This document shows, in pieces, positions 50,310 to 59,346 of a stretch of 64,000 nt of DNA. The stretch comes from Flavobacteriales bacterium. GTDB taxonomy: Bacteria > Bacteroidota > Bacteroidia > Flavobacteriales_F > PHOS-HE28. The position numbers were made by a program, and so were the translations under genes. Under the pieces are notes generated by a model. The model had not been told where the DNA came from. It saw only the letters and a list, made by a program, of their open reading frames with translations, and searched no databases. How positions within the stretch are numbered: the first letter of the stretch is position 1; each line of letters begins with the position of its first letter. The stretch spans positions 1-64,000 of the forward strand of contig JADKGB010000019.1 of the NCBI GenBank assembly GCA_016717225.1, written 5' to 3'.

Positions 50310-52251
50310 CTGCGGCGGCGACGTCTACCATTCCGCGCTTCAAGTCCTCTACGATCTTCTCAGGCAATTTCGTCAGGTCCAAAAGCATAAGGCCATCGAG
50401 TGCATCGTTGAACTTGGGATCGCTGTTGAATCCGATGATGCGGGCACCGAGTTGCAGGTACTTCTTCAATAAAACAGGCACCGAGGATCCTTCCGGTTCC
50501 ATATCGGCAATGATGCGATCCAGTTTTTTCACATCCTCTCCGCTCGCTTCGAGCAAAGCACCGTCGTCGGTTTTTCCTGGATGGAACACAAAGCGGTTCC
50601 GTGGATGAACGTGCTTCGCCAAGGCTTCGTCATAATGGTACTTCCGCACGAACTCCAACATAAGCCCACGAGCGAAGTGACTGTACGTTCCACTGATGGA
50701 GACAGGACCTATCAAGTATCGATACGACGGATTGCTGATGACATGCAGCAGCAGACCACGCCATAGAAGGAACAGCGGCAGGCGATGCTTCTGGTATTCG
50801 GGCGGAACAAAGGACCTGCCCAACTCGAAGCTCTGCGCGAGGATCCGTTGCATCGGGCGACCCATTCGGAACAACGTATAGGTATAGAACCCGCGTTTGC
50901 CATAGCGTTCCATGATGCGTGCGCCATCGCCGATACGGTATGCACCCGCGATGCGATGCTGTTCCCGGTCCCACAGGAACAGATGGTCGTAGTAGAGATC
51001 GAACTCATCCAGGTCGATCCGTTTGTTGGTGCCTTCGCCGACTGCGCGGAAAGCGATCTCGCGCAGGCGACCGATCTCGCGCACGATGTGCGGGATGCGC
51101 TCACTGGGTGCCAGGTAAAGGTCGAATTCAGCCTGGCTACTGAGCTTGAGTTTGGAGATCGCACGCACTTCCCGCTCGATGTCCTGCTGCGGTTGTGCTT
51201 CGCTGATCGGCTTGGCTGTGCGCGGGAAGCGAAGTGGATTGAACTGTTCGCGCTTCACTTGAACACCGGAACCAAGCGCATAGGTCTTGGCACGCAAGTA
51301 CCGTGATAGTTGCTCCACTGAACCCAACGCCGACATCTCCTTGGGCTGTATGGCTTTGCCGATGCGCATACGTACCCGTTTGCCACGCATTCTCAGCATC
51401 TCCTTAGGAAGAACAACTGTTCGCAAACTGGGATGGATCATTCCGAGCATCTGGAAAATGATGCTGTTGGCTCCATCGAACCAAACCGGCACAACGGGAA
51501 CATTCGCGTTCCGGATCAGCTTGATCACGGGCGTCTTCCATCGTGGATCCACCACCGCGTTCATGTCCGTTCGGTAGCTGCTCACCTCACCAGCCGGAAA
51601 AATGCCGAGCGCACCACCTTGGGCCAAATGCTCCATCGCCTGGCGCATACCTTGAAAACTGCTGCGCGACTTCAACTCTTCGAACGGGTTCACCCCGATG
51701 AAGCGATCTTTCAATGGTTCCAACTGTTGCAGCATGAAGTTGGCCATCACTTTCACCTCGGGTCGTACCCTTTGCAACACCTGAATGAGCGCAAGACCAT
51801 CGATGGCTCCGTATGGGTGATTGGCCACAATGACCAACCCACCTTCCGTGGGGATCTGCGCCAGATCATCCTGATCCACTTCGATGCCGAATTCAAGGTG
51901 ATCGAACAGTGCCTTGATAAAATCTTGACCTGGTTTTTGTTCGATCTCGTTGTAAAAACGCTCCAAACGGTTCAAGCCGCTTACCTCGGCCAACATGGCA
52001 ATGCGGGGATCACCCGGCCGCATATGGCTGGCTTTGGCGAGTTCGGCGGGGTTTACCAGTTTCTTCACAGCAGGTCTACGGCCAAATGTAGCCGCACAAC
52101 CCTTGGACAGTTTTCGCTCGATCTTTTTCCATTCGTCGGCGGAAAGGATGCTGTTCAGGTCGCCAAGGAGACTTACTTTCGGGATCCTTATCCCCGAATC
52201 GTCACTTCGGCTCAATCCCAACACCCATGCTCCGAACATTGCGCAATTCAT
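50296..52251 (-). CDS. OlsF-like bifunctional acyltransferase (aminolipid synthesis)
   Basis: A PlsC-type acyltransferase domain (about 120-330; IVANHPYGAIDGLALI, FIGVNPFEELKSR, GIFPAGEVSSY) is joined to a GNAT-like domain (about 370-600; EFDLYLAPSERIPHIVREIG, DHLFLWDREQHRIAGAYRIG, FELGRSFVPPEYQKHRLPLF). This fusion matches OlsF, which makes ornithine lipids in one protein, or glycine-lipid enzymes of Bacteroidota. The His-Asp motif has five rather than four residues between them, as usual in this subgroup. The drawn ATG 52251 overlaps the divergent GloVer gene start by 25 bp; a later start (GTG 52224 or TTG 52221) is equally likely. The final acidic tail has no known role. Confidence 0.83.
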   Translation of the reverse strand: MNCAMFGAWVLGLSRSDDSGIRIPKVSLLGDLNSILSADEWKKIERKLSKGCAATFGRRPAVKKLVNPAELAKASHMRPGDPRIAMLAEVSGLNRLERFYNEIEQKPGQDFIKALFDHLEFGIEVDQDDLAQIPTEGGLVIVANHPYGAIDGLALIQVLQRVRPEVKVMANFMLQQLEPLKDRFIGVNPFEELKSRSSFQGMRQAMEHLAQGGALGIFPAGEVSSYRTDMNAVVDPRWKTPVIKLIRNANVPVVPVWFDGANSIIFQMLGMIHPSLRTVVLPKEMLRMRGKRVRMRIGKAIQPKEMSALGSVEQLSRYLRAKTYALGSGVQVKREQFNPLRFPRTAKPISEAQPQQDIEREVRAISKLKLSSQAEFDLYLAPSERIPHIVREIGRLREIAFRAVGEGTNKRIDLDEFDLYYDHLFLWDREQHRIAGAYRIGDGARIMERYGKRGFYTYTLFRMGRPMQRILAQSFELGRSFVPPEYQKHRLPLFLLWRGLLLHVISNPSYRYLIGPVSISGTYSHFARGLMLEFVRKYHYDEALAKHVHPRNRFVFHPGKTDDGALLEASGEDVKKLDRIIADMEPEGSSVPVLLKKYLQLGARIIGFNSDPKFNDALDGLMLLDLTKLPEKIVEDLKRGMVDVAAAATPR

Positions 52252-55247
52252 TCTTACTTGCTCTTCTGGCTATACCGGCTTCATTGTCTGCCCAAACCAC
52301 TTGGTGGGGAATGACCGCCTCGGGTGGGGCCAGCGGCGTTGGCACTATTTACTCCATTACCGAAGCGAACGTTTTCACGAAGAAGTACGACTTCACCCGA
52401 TTTGAAGGTGGTAGTCCCAAGGGAGATGTGATCAAAGCCAGCAATGGTCTCTATTATGGTGTAACAGAGTTCGGAGGAACCGCCGGTGTAGGTGTTCTAT
52501 ACAGCTACAACCCGAGTACAGGCGCCTATACTGTTCTTGTGAATTTTTCCACAAGCACCTCTGCTCCCGCAATAGGTGCAAGACCCTATCGCGGGTTGAT
52601 GCAAGCGGCCAATGGGAAACTGTATGGCACGTGTAGCCAAGGTGGAGTGAACAACGTGGGTACTCTTTTTGAGTACGTTATCGGAGGTGCCTTGACGAAA
52701 CGCGTCGATTTCGATGCCCTCTCAACAGCTGCAAGCAAAGGCAGCACACCACGATGCCGATTGATGCAGGCCAGTAACGGTCTGATATACGGTGTAACCC
52801 AACTGGGTGGTGTCAACAATCGTGGGGTGCTTTATCAATTCAATACCAGCACCAACGTGTTCACCAAACGATTTGATTTCACTGCATTTCCCAGTCTTAC
52901 CGGTGGCCAGCCCTTTGGTGGGCTTACCGCCCCCGCCAGTGGTACGCTGCTGTATGGCATAACCCAGAGCGGCGGGGCTAATGTCGGCGGTGTGATCTAC
53001 TCGTTCAATACCGCCAATAACGCATACACGGCGGTGTACGACTTTACCCAAGCAACCGGCCGCTTCCCGTTGGGCGAAATGGTACTGGCGCCAAACGGAT
53101 CGCTCTACGGAACCACTACAGCCGGCGGCACGAATAATTTGGGAGTCATTTTCAGTTATGACCCTGTGACCGACACATACACGAATCGCTTCAACTTGAC
53201 CTCTGTATCCGGCAGCAGTCCATTCGCCCGTATGATCCTGGGGAGCAATGGCCTCTTGTATGGAACAGCCGATCAAGGGGGTCTTAGCAATGCAGGCACG
53301 ATCTTCTCTTTCAACACAACGACCAATGCGTTGAGCGTGGTTTACAATTTGTCCGATGGCGGTTTCTCGGACCCATGGGCTGGAGTGATCGAAGACCCGG
53401 CTGGTACCCTTGTAGGTGTTGCGAACGACGGTGGCACTGGTAACGAGGGCGCACTCTTCAAGGTGTTGCTTTCTTCTGGAGTAGACACTGAACTGGTGCC
53501 CTTTGGTTTCTCGAACGGAAGCACGCCGAAAGGGCGTTTGTTGAAAGCGAGCAATGGCTTGTTCTACGGCCTCACCAGCACGGGAGGAACCGAGAACACA
53601 GGCATCCTGTTCTCCTTTGATCCGGTCACCAGCACCTTTGTTCGCCTGGTGAATTTCACGAATGCCACTTTCGGAACTTTCCCGCTCGGAACATTGGTTG
53701 AATCAGGTGGTAAATTGTACGGATTGTGCAGTGGTGGTGGTACGGCAAATGGTGGTACCCTTTTCGAGTACACGATATCCACGAACACCTGCGTGAAGAA
53801 GAAGGACATCGCACTTCAGTCAGCAGGCACCGTTCCACAGAACGGCTTGTTCAAAGCGGGCAACGGGACGCTTTACGGCAACACCTCTGTTGGCAGCACG
53901 AATGGACAAGGCGCTCTTTTCTCCTATGTCGCATCGACCAACGCCTTCACCAAGTTGTTCGATTTCACGGTTGCTTCTGGTAGCCAACCGTTGGGTGATC
54001 TGACCCAAGCGAGCAACGGACTGCTTTATGGTACGTGCAGCGGAAATGGGCAATTCGGTAAAGGCTCTTTGTATTCTTGGAATCCAGGTACCAGCGTTTT
54101 CACCACGCTATACAGCTTCGACGGTTTCCAAGGAGGTGTTCCAGCTGGTGAGGTGCTCGATGCAGGCAACGGTAAATTGTATGGCACGTTCCGCGAGGAC
54201 GGGCAAGGGTTCAGTGGAGGCATTTTCACCTGGGAGATCGCGACCTCCATTTACAATGAAGAGTACAGCTTCAACATTGCGCCTGTTACTACAGATGGAA
54301 AGCTCTCCGAATCCAACTTGATCAAGGGTACGGATGGTCTTTTGTATGGCACCGCAACACAAGGTGGCAGCGGAGACTTAGGGGTTCTGTTCCGTTACAA
54401 CCCAACAACACCGGCACTCACTACGCTTCAAACCTTTGCCGGAATTTCGAATGGCCAGTACCCCTTTGATGGACTTGCCTCCGAAACACTTCCGGCAACG
54501 AATGTTTCGCTCAACGCGAAGGTCTTCCTTGAAGGCCCTTTCAATAGCGGAACCGGAACCATGAACAACACACTTCGAACATTGACCGGAGGAAATGGAT
54601 TCCCGACCACCGAGCCATTCACATCAGCCGGTTTCACCATTGTTGGCGGTGGTGGCGAAACGATCAATCCGACCGTGCTTGCGACAACGGGCAACAACGC
54701 CGTGGTCGATTGGGTGCTGCTGGAATTGCGCGATAAGAACACACCGGCCACCATTTTGCGTACCAAGGCGATGCTTCTTCAAAGCGACGGCGATATTGTG
54801 GATACGGATAACAGCTCGGCACCCGCCTTTCCGTTGGGTCCGGACAATTATTATGTGGCCGTTCGACAGCGCAACCACTTCGGGGTGATGACGAGTGCTG
54901 CTGTCGCATTGAGCGGCACGCCTGTCACTGTCGACTTTACCTCGCCTGCACAGGGGAACTTCGGCACGAACGCGCAAAAGACGATCGGTGCTGTCCGCGC
55001 TTGCTGGGCAGGTAACGTTGTACGCAACAGCACCATTCAATACGTTGGCGCGAACAATGACCGGGACCCTATCCTTGTGCGGGTAGGGAGCACTGTGCCT
55101 ACGAATGTGGTCACTGGCTACTTCGCCGAAGACGTGAATCTCGACGGTAACGTATTGTATGTTGGCGCTGGCAATGACCGCGACCCCATACTGGTCAATG
55201 TTGGCGGCACAACGCCGAACAACACGTTCAATGAGCAACTACCCTGA
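52227..55247 (+). CDS. GloVer-repeat surface protein with dockerin-like C-terminal domain
   Basis: This 1,006-residue secreted protein has a signal peptide ending SLSAQ. It contains about 13 'GloVer' tandem units, each with an LYG-T/I-x-x-GG core (KLYGTCSQGG, LIYGVTQLGG, LLYGITQSGG, SLYGTTTAGG) spaced about 55-65 residues apart, probably forming propellers. The C-terminal third (about 765-1006) lacks GloVer units and ends with two copies of YVGA-x-NDRDPILV-x-VG around EDVNLDGNV, a dockerin-like Ca-binding segment common at the ends of Bacteroidota exported proteins. No standard type-A or type-B sorting domain is seen. A strong terminator follows. Confidence 0.88.
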   Translation: MLRTLRNSFLLALLAIPASLSAQTTWWGMTASGGASGVGTIYSITEANVFTKKYDFTRFEGGSPKGDVIKASNGLYYGVTEFGGTAGVGVLYSYNPSTGAYTVLVNFSTSTSAPAIGARPYRGLMQAANGKLYGTCSQGGVNNVGTLFEYVIGGALTKRVDFDALSTAASKGSTPRCRLMQASNGLIYGVTQLGGVNNRGVLYQFNTSTNVFTKRFDFTAFPSLTGGQPFGGLTAPASGTLLYGITQSGGANVGGVIYSFNTANNAYTAVYDFTQATGRFPLGEMVLAPNGSLYGTTTAGGTNNLGVIFSYDPVTDTYTNRFNLTSVSGSSPFARMILGSNGLLYGTADQGGLSNAGTIFSFNTTTNALSVVYNLSDGGFSDPWAGVIEDPAGTLVGVANDGGTGNEGALFKVLLSSGVDTELVPFGFSNGSTPKGRLLKASNGLFYGLTSTGGTENTGILFSFDPVTSTFVRLVNFTNATFGTFPLGTLVESGGKLYGLCSGGGTANGGTLFEYTISTNTCVKKKDIALQSAGTVPQNGLFKAGNGTLYGNTSVGSTNGQGALFSYVASTNAFTKLFDFTVASGSQPLGDLTQASNGLLYGTCSGNGQFGKGSLYSWNPGTSVFTTLYSFDGFQGGVPAGEVLDAGNGKLYGTFREDGQGFSGGIFTWEIATSIYNEEYSFNIAPVTTDGKLSESNLIKGTDGLLYGTATQGGSGDLGVLFRYNPTTPALTTLQTFAGISNGQYPFDGLASETLPATNVSLNAKVFLEGPFNSGTGTMNNTLRTLTGGNGFPTTEPFTSAGFTIVGGGGETINPTVLATTGNNAVVDWVLLELRDKNTPATILRTKAMLLQSDGDIVDTDNSSAPAFPLGPDNYYVAVRQRNHFGVMTSAAVALSGTPVTVDFTSPAQGNFGTNAQKTIGAVRACWAGNVVRNSTIQYVGANNDRDPILVRVGSTVPTNVVTGYFAEDVNLDGNVLYVGAGNDRDPILVNVGGTTPNNTFNEQLP

Positions 55248-55268
55248 TCGTCGTGTAGAATTTGAATG

Positions 55269-55300
55269 GAAGGCCTCCCTTATCGGGGGGCCTTCTTCTT
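55269..55300 (+). terminator. Rho-independent terminator after the GloVer gene
   Basis: GAAGGCCTCCC and GGGGGGCCTTC form an 11-bp stem with one C-G-compatible shift around TTATC, followed by TTCTTT. It lies 21 bp after the stop and also separates the convergent transglutaminase-like gene. Confidence 0.85.
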
Positions 55301-55302
55301 TC

Positions 55303-56232
55303 CTACAAGTCCAGAATACCCTTGATCGTCTCGTCCATCACTTCGCCGCCAGGATAATGGCGCGTGTAATCGAGGTTGATCCAGCGATCACCATATTCAT
55401 CGGTGTGGTAGTACACGGTCGCGTGCCGTGCGATGTCTGGAAAAAGCTCTTCACGCACCAAGTGCGCGGCGCGCTTCATGGCTGATCCATCCCCTATTTT
55501 CAATTCAGGATAGATATGGCCTGTTGTACGTACCAAACGCACTTCACCGCCAATTGCTTTGATGCAGGCCGCCATCAGTATAGCGTGGTCATCGCAGTCT
55601 CCGGCAAGAAGGTTCGCGCTTTCACTGGCACTTGCGAAGTATTCCCCATCCTTGACATCGCTCACATAGGTCCAAGAGGAGTTTATCACTTTGAACACGG
55701 AGAATGCTTGCACCAACGTGTATTCGTCCTCGCGTACCGGCACTTCGGTGAACCAGAGTGTCGCCGATCTTACAGCGAATGACCGCACGGCCGGGCTATT
55801 GTAATCGATCCGAGAGCGAAGCACGTCCGCATTCTGGAACGGGCCGATATCCTTCATCATCAATGGCGACATTTCAGTGTTATCCCGTATCGACCTCATG
55901 AAGGAAGCGTAGTCACGATAAACCTCACGAAAGCCATAACCGCCTGTCATCCCGGTTATGGTCAAACATCCCACGCCGACCACAAGTACAGTGTAGACCG
56001 CCAATTGAAAACGCTTCACAAGCACAATGAAAGCACCGAGGATCAGAGCGAACGTGATCAACGTATCCAATCTCCACCCATTGCCTACAGGCAGGATCAG
56101 TCCAGGCACATGTGGATGTACCAATAGGAACATGGGGAGCGTGAGCAAAAGTGCGACCAGGTAGATGATCACTCCATGCGCGAACCCATGGCCCTCGTTC
56201 TTTCCTCCCGACGCTTCAACTGGTTCATCCAT
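55303..56232 (-). CDS. Membrane protein with transglutaminase-like domain
   Basis: The 309-residue protein has three TM helices in the first 100 residues (VIIYLVALLLTLPMFLLV and two more), then a transglutaminase-like papain fold. The catalytic Cys is in LLAGDCDDHAILMAACIKAI, His in RTTGHIYPEL, and Asp in the WINLDYTRHYPGG block. Prokaryotic members are usually proteases or amidases rather than cross-linkers. The catalytic part should face the periplasm (inference). It is convergent with the GloVer gene. Confidence 0.85.
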   Translation of the reverse strand: MDEPVEASGGKNEGHGFAHGVIIYLVALLLTLPMFLLVHPHVPGLILPVGNGWRLDTLITFALILGAFIVLVKRFQLAVYTVLVVGVGCLTITGMTGGYGFREVYRDYASFMRSIRDNTEMSPLMMKDIGPFQNADVLRSRIDYNSPAVRSFAVRSATLWFTEVPVREDEYTLVQAFSVFKVINSSWTYVSDVKDGEYFASASESANLLAGDCDDHAILMAACIKAIGGEVRLVRTTGHIYPELKIGDGSAMKRAAHLVREELFPDIARHATVYYHTDEYGDRWINLDYTRHYPGGEVMDETIKGILDL

Positions 56233-56815
56233 TGGTCAGGCAATATGGGAAGGAGCATGGCGAACTACCTCGATCCTTGGCAGGAAGATCCGATCCGTCA
56301 GCATCATTTGTGACTCTGTGCAAGTGAACGTCGATCTACGGTGCGGGTCCCGCGAACCTATTTCATCAACTCCTTCCTGCAACGCAAATTTCGCTCGCCA
56401 AGAACCACACGGATCGATAAAAGCTCCATGCCCGGTTCTATCTCGATCCTCAACGTGAAGAATATCAACATTTGCAAACAGGCATGAAACGGCTGCTAAG
56501 TCGAAGTTCACACGCATGATCAGAAGCATTGGTGCACGAAACGTAACTGTTGCGGCATTCCACGGATCGAGATCGCTTTGATCATCACGACCGCCCCTAT
56601 CGGATAAGAAAACACGAATGTCGAGACGATTCATAAGACGCCTTGTCGCACGCTTAACGCAATTTCACATAACGTGCAAAAACCACCCGAAAGGGCTTGA
56701 AAGTGCTGTGCGGCACACCGTTCCGTACATACTATTGTTCTCAGGCACCAGTTGTTGATGGCCGTTCGTCGAAGGCCCGTTGTAGCGATACCGATCGCGA
56801 ATACATTCGCCACCG
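56233..56815. other. 583-bp stretch without a confident gene
   Basis: A minus-strand open frame at 56236-56634 (132 codons, ATG start) ends 3 bp before the transglutaminase-like ATG, which is an operon-like spacing. Its sequence (MNRLDIRVFLSDRGGRD) resembles no family I know and has unusual Arg, His and Cys content. It could be a small unrecognised gene at low confidence. Other frames here look random. The promoter of the M23 gene must lie near 56750-56810. Confidence 0.35.
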
Positions 56816-57706
56816 TTGGATCGCTTATCTCGATATCTGGCCTTGGCCGTAGCGTGCATCTTGGTGTGGACCGGGAATGTGCGCGCGCAATCGGATACGC
56901 TCTCGATCGGTGGTCTCGAAGTGAGTTCTCCATATGGGGAAGGTTACTCTGAAAACTATGCTGGTGTTCGGGATATCTGGAATGCCGATGATTCAGCTCG
57001 TGTGATCCCATGTTATACGTTGTACAATGGATTTGACACCGAGTCGATATTCGATCGAACGTATAACGCCAAGAAGGACAGCACCCGGTTGCAACTGGCG
57101 ACCAATGCGTGTGACTCCCACTTTCCAATTTGTGGAGCGATCAATTCTCCGTTCGGCCGAAGGCATGGTCGAATGCATTACGGTCTCGATATCGAATTGG
57201 ATACGGGAGACCCTGTGGTTTGCGCTTTCGAAGGAATGGTGCGCATCTCACGGTTCCATAAACAGTTCGGGAATGTGATCGTGGTGCGACATGCCAACGG
57301 ATTGGAAACGTTGTACGGTCATTTGAGCGAGCTCCTGGTAGAACCTGGCGACCACGTGGAAGCTGGTGACCTGATCGGTCTTGGGGGGAGCACGGGGCGC
57401 AGCACCGGGGCACACCTGCATTTTGAAACGAGGTATCTAGGGCAGCCAATCGACCCACAACTGTTCTTCAATGTCAAAGAAGGAGAACTGCGCGCCAGCA
57501 CATTGCTTGTGCACCCGGGATTGTTCACCGTGATACCCTCTGGGAACGCGAATTCAAAGGGTGGTGGCTCCTATAAAGTGCGTCGTGGTGATACTCTTTC
57601 TTCCATCGCAAGACGTCAGCGCACAACAGTGAGAGCGCTTTGTTCCGCCAATCGCATTGGGGTCCGGAGCAAATTGCGGGTGGGCCAGCGATTGCGGCTG
57701 AAATAG
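56816..57706 (+). CDS. M23 (LytM-type) peptidase with C-terminal LysM
   Basis: The 296-residue exported protein has a signal peptide (LALAVACILVWTGNVRAQ). The M23 domain at about 105-225 has INSPFGRRHGRMHYGLDIEL (zinc His and Asp), HANGLETLYGHLSELLVEPG and STGAHLHFETRYLGQP (second H-x-H). A LysM unit at about 250-296 (YKVRRGDTLSSIARRQR) binds peptidoglycan. Both metal motifs look complete, so it is probably an active cell-wall endopeptidase. The only start after the upstream stop is TTG 56816, which fits the signal peptide exactly. Confidence 0.9.
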   Translation: MDRLSRYLALAVACILVWTGNVRAQSDTLSIGGLEVSSPYGEGYSENYAGVRDIWNADDSARVIPCYTLYNGFDTESIFDRTYNAKKDSTRLQLATNACDSHFPICGAINSPFGRRHGRMHYGLDIELDTGDPVVCAFEGMVRISRFHKQFGNVIVVRHANGLETLYGHLSELLVEPGDHVEAGDLIGLGGSTGRSTGAHLHFETRYLGQPIDPQLFFNVKEGELRASTLLVHPGLFTVIPSGNANSKGGGSYKVRRGDTLSSIARRQRTTVRALCSANRIGVRSKLRVGQRLRLK

Positions 57707-57714
57707 GCGTTATC

Positions 57715-58317
57715 TCAAGCTCTACGCCTGTCCTGTTCCGCCAAATGTGATGTGCGGTTCAACGAAACCACCATGTCCTGATTGTACAACGGGGATAGCA
57801 GCATCATGCGCCCGGTACTCAACCGTAACAGGATCAAATCATGCTTCGCATCAGGGCGATTATCGATCAGGTCGCGACCAATATTGAATGTGTATGACTT
57901 CATTCCAATATCAACCGTACACCATCGAGTGAATGCATTCCTCATCTCTAGCAATTCCGCTTTGCTTGCACCAGAACCGGTCGCTGATCTCATCTTCTCC
58001 TGGATCACACTTCGGGCCGCTCGCCGATCCAGCAGAGTGGAATCATTGATCTCTGATAACGGGATCCGTTCTGTCGCCCCTTTCCGCCTTAGGACCAGAA
58101 CATCCGCATCGATCATATAGGTGATACCCTTGGGGTGATCAAAGGCAATTGAAAAACACGATCCCACGAGCCAGATCACAAGTGCCGTTCGAAAGAAGAA
58201 CAAGTTCCCCATCATCCCGCTGATCGCAACCGACGCAATGATCATGAACAAGGAAACAATACTCCAGAGTATCGTGTTCGTCCACTGACGCCGAGTGCGG
58301 AATCGCTTGCTGGCCAT
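57715..58317 (-). CDS. Membrane protein with PH-like domain
   Basis: The 200-residue protein has two TM helices near 17-38 and 43-62, then a soluble part with ITYMIDADVLVLRRKG and LLRLSTGRMMLLSPLYNQDM, which looks like a bacterial PH-like domain split by a helical insert (RSVIQEKMRSATGSGASKAE). I do not recognise a specific family. ATG 58317 (MASKRFRTRR) is preferred over 58329. It is convergent with the M23 gene, 8 bp apart. Confidence 0.7.
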   Translation of the reverse strand: MASKRFRTRRQWTNTILWSIVSLFMIIASVAISGMMGNLFFFRTALVIWLVGSCFSIAFDHPKGITYMIDADVLVLRRKGATERIPLSEINDSTLLDRRAARSVIQEKMRSATGSGASKAELLEMRNAFTRWCTVDIGMKSYTFNIGRDLIDNRPDAKHDLILLRLSTGRMMLLSPLYNQDMVVSLNRTSHLAEQDRRRA

Positions 58318-58485
58318 TGTTCGATACACGGCAAAGCTACCTGCGTATCCCCTGCGTGATCGTCATTACAGGAAATGGATCGAAAACACGACCGTGGATC
58401 AAGTTCCCCACATCAGCAATACGAGCAACGGGCTGAATGGGGCCAAGCGCCCGAAATGAGCGAAGCGGCTTTCGCCGCTTCGCAG

Positions 58486-58569
58486 TACCGAAGGCGGGAC
58501 TCGAACCCGCACAACCTTACGGTCACACGCCCCTGAAACGTGCGCGTCTACCAATTCCGCCACTTCGGT
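58486..58569 (-). tRNA. tRNA-Leu (anticodon CAG)
   Basis: Read on the minus strand, the acceptor stem ACCGAAG pairs with CTTCGGT, the discriminator is A, the D-arm reads GGCGGAATTGGTAGACGC, the anticodon loop is TTCAGGG (CAG), a long class II variable arm follows (GACCGTAAGGTTG), and the T-arm is GCGGGTTCGAGTCCCGC. Length is 84 nt. CCA is not encoded. Confidence 0.95.
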
Positions 58570-58597
58570 AAGTGATTTTTTTTCTTCGCAGGGGGCG

Positions 58598-58623
58598 CAA
58601 ATATAGACGCATGCCTGATCCAA
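58598..58623 (-). promoter_or_regulatory. Promoter of tRNA-Leu (Bacteroidota -7/-33 type)
   Basis: On the minus strand TATATTTG (58605-58598) matches the Bacteroidota -7 consensus TAnnTTTG perfectly, with TTG (58623-58621) 15 bp upstream as the -33 element. It lies 28 bp before the tRNA. Confidence 0.7.
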
Positions 58624-58668
58624 TTGCACGAAGTTCTTCGCCTGTCGGTCAACTACCTTGCTGCTGCC

Positions 58669-59124
58669 ATGAATGGATTCCATGAGATGAACGATGGTGC
58701 GCCGGTGCATTTGCTCGAGCATGTGCATGCCGCCTTGACCGCCAATCCTGGGGTGGAAGTACTGGTAGGTAGTGATAGTCAGAACCACTCGGGCTATACC
58801 GTCTACACGACCACTGTCGTTCTGCGGTATCACCGCAATGGCGCTCATGTGCTCTATCGCCGCGAAAAGCAGGCGCGTATCAGGGATCTGTGGACCCGTT
58901 TATGGGGAGAGGTGGAACGGAGCCTTGAAGTCGCTGAGGTCTTACGTAACGAAGGGGGCGTTACCGTAAGCAGAATAGACATGGATATCAACTGTGATCC
59001 ACGTTTCGCCTCACATAAACTGCATACTACCGCGGTGGGTTATGTGCGTGCTCGAGGATATGAAGCGCGAACCAAGCCGGAAATGCTGATCGCCTCTTGG
59101 GCGGCGAATGTTCTTTGCCAATGA
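58669..59124 (+). CDS. YkuK-like ribonuclease-H-fold protein (DUF458)
   Basis: The 151-residue protein shows the DUF458 pattern VEVLVGSDSQNHSGYTVYTT, YHRNGAHVLYRREKQ, VSRIDMDINCDPRFASHKLH and YEARTKPEMLIASWAAN. The fold is RNase-H-like, with conserved Asp residues in GSDSQ, DMDINCD and similar places, but the activity of the family is not established. ATG 58669 is chosen; the TTG at 58624 lies in the tRNA promoter zone. It diverges from tRNA-Leu. Confidence 0.82.
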   Translation: MNGFHEMNDGAPVHLLEHVHAALTANPGVEVLVGSDSQNHSGYTVYTTTVVLRYHRNGAHVLYRREKQARIRDLWTRLWGEVERSLEVAEVLRNEGGVTVSRIDMDINCDPRFASHKLHTTAVGYVRARGYEARTKPEMLIASWAANVLCQ

Positions 59125-59297
59125 ACTTGGAACATCCAGACGCACGAAACCCCCACCGGTCTGAGACCTAGGCAGGGGCAACGTGACTCTTCAGATTGAC
59201 CTTTGAACTACTTGGACAACCATTGTAACGGCATGTTTCCAAAAGGGTTTCAGAGGAACATGAATTTCTTGAAGATTCGCTTCTCCTGAACGGGACG

Positions 59298-59329
59298 AAA
59301 AAAGAAAGGCGGCCGATAAGCCGCCTTTC
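59298..59329 (-). terminator. Rho-independent terminator of the M49 gene
   Basis: On the minus strand GAAAGGCGG and CCGCCTTTC form a 9-bp stem around CTTATCGG, followed by TTTTTT. It starts 18 bp after the peptidase stop. The region 59125-59297 shows no gene. Confidence 0.9.
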
Positions 59330-59346
59330 CCTGATCGTAAGATCGC

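Noticed and set aside
56631..57128. Minus-strand frame antisense to the M23 peptidase
   Set aside because: It overlaps an M23/LysM gene with complete catalytic motifs, and its own sequence is rich in His, Arg and Cys without domains.
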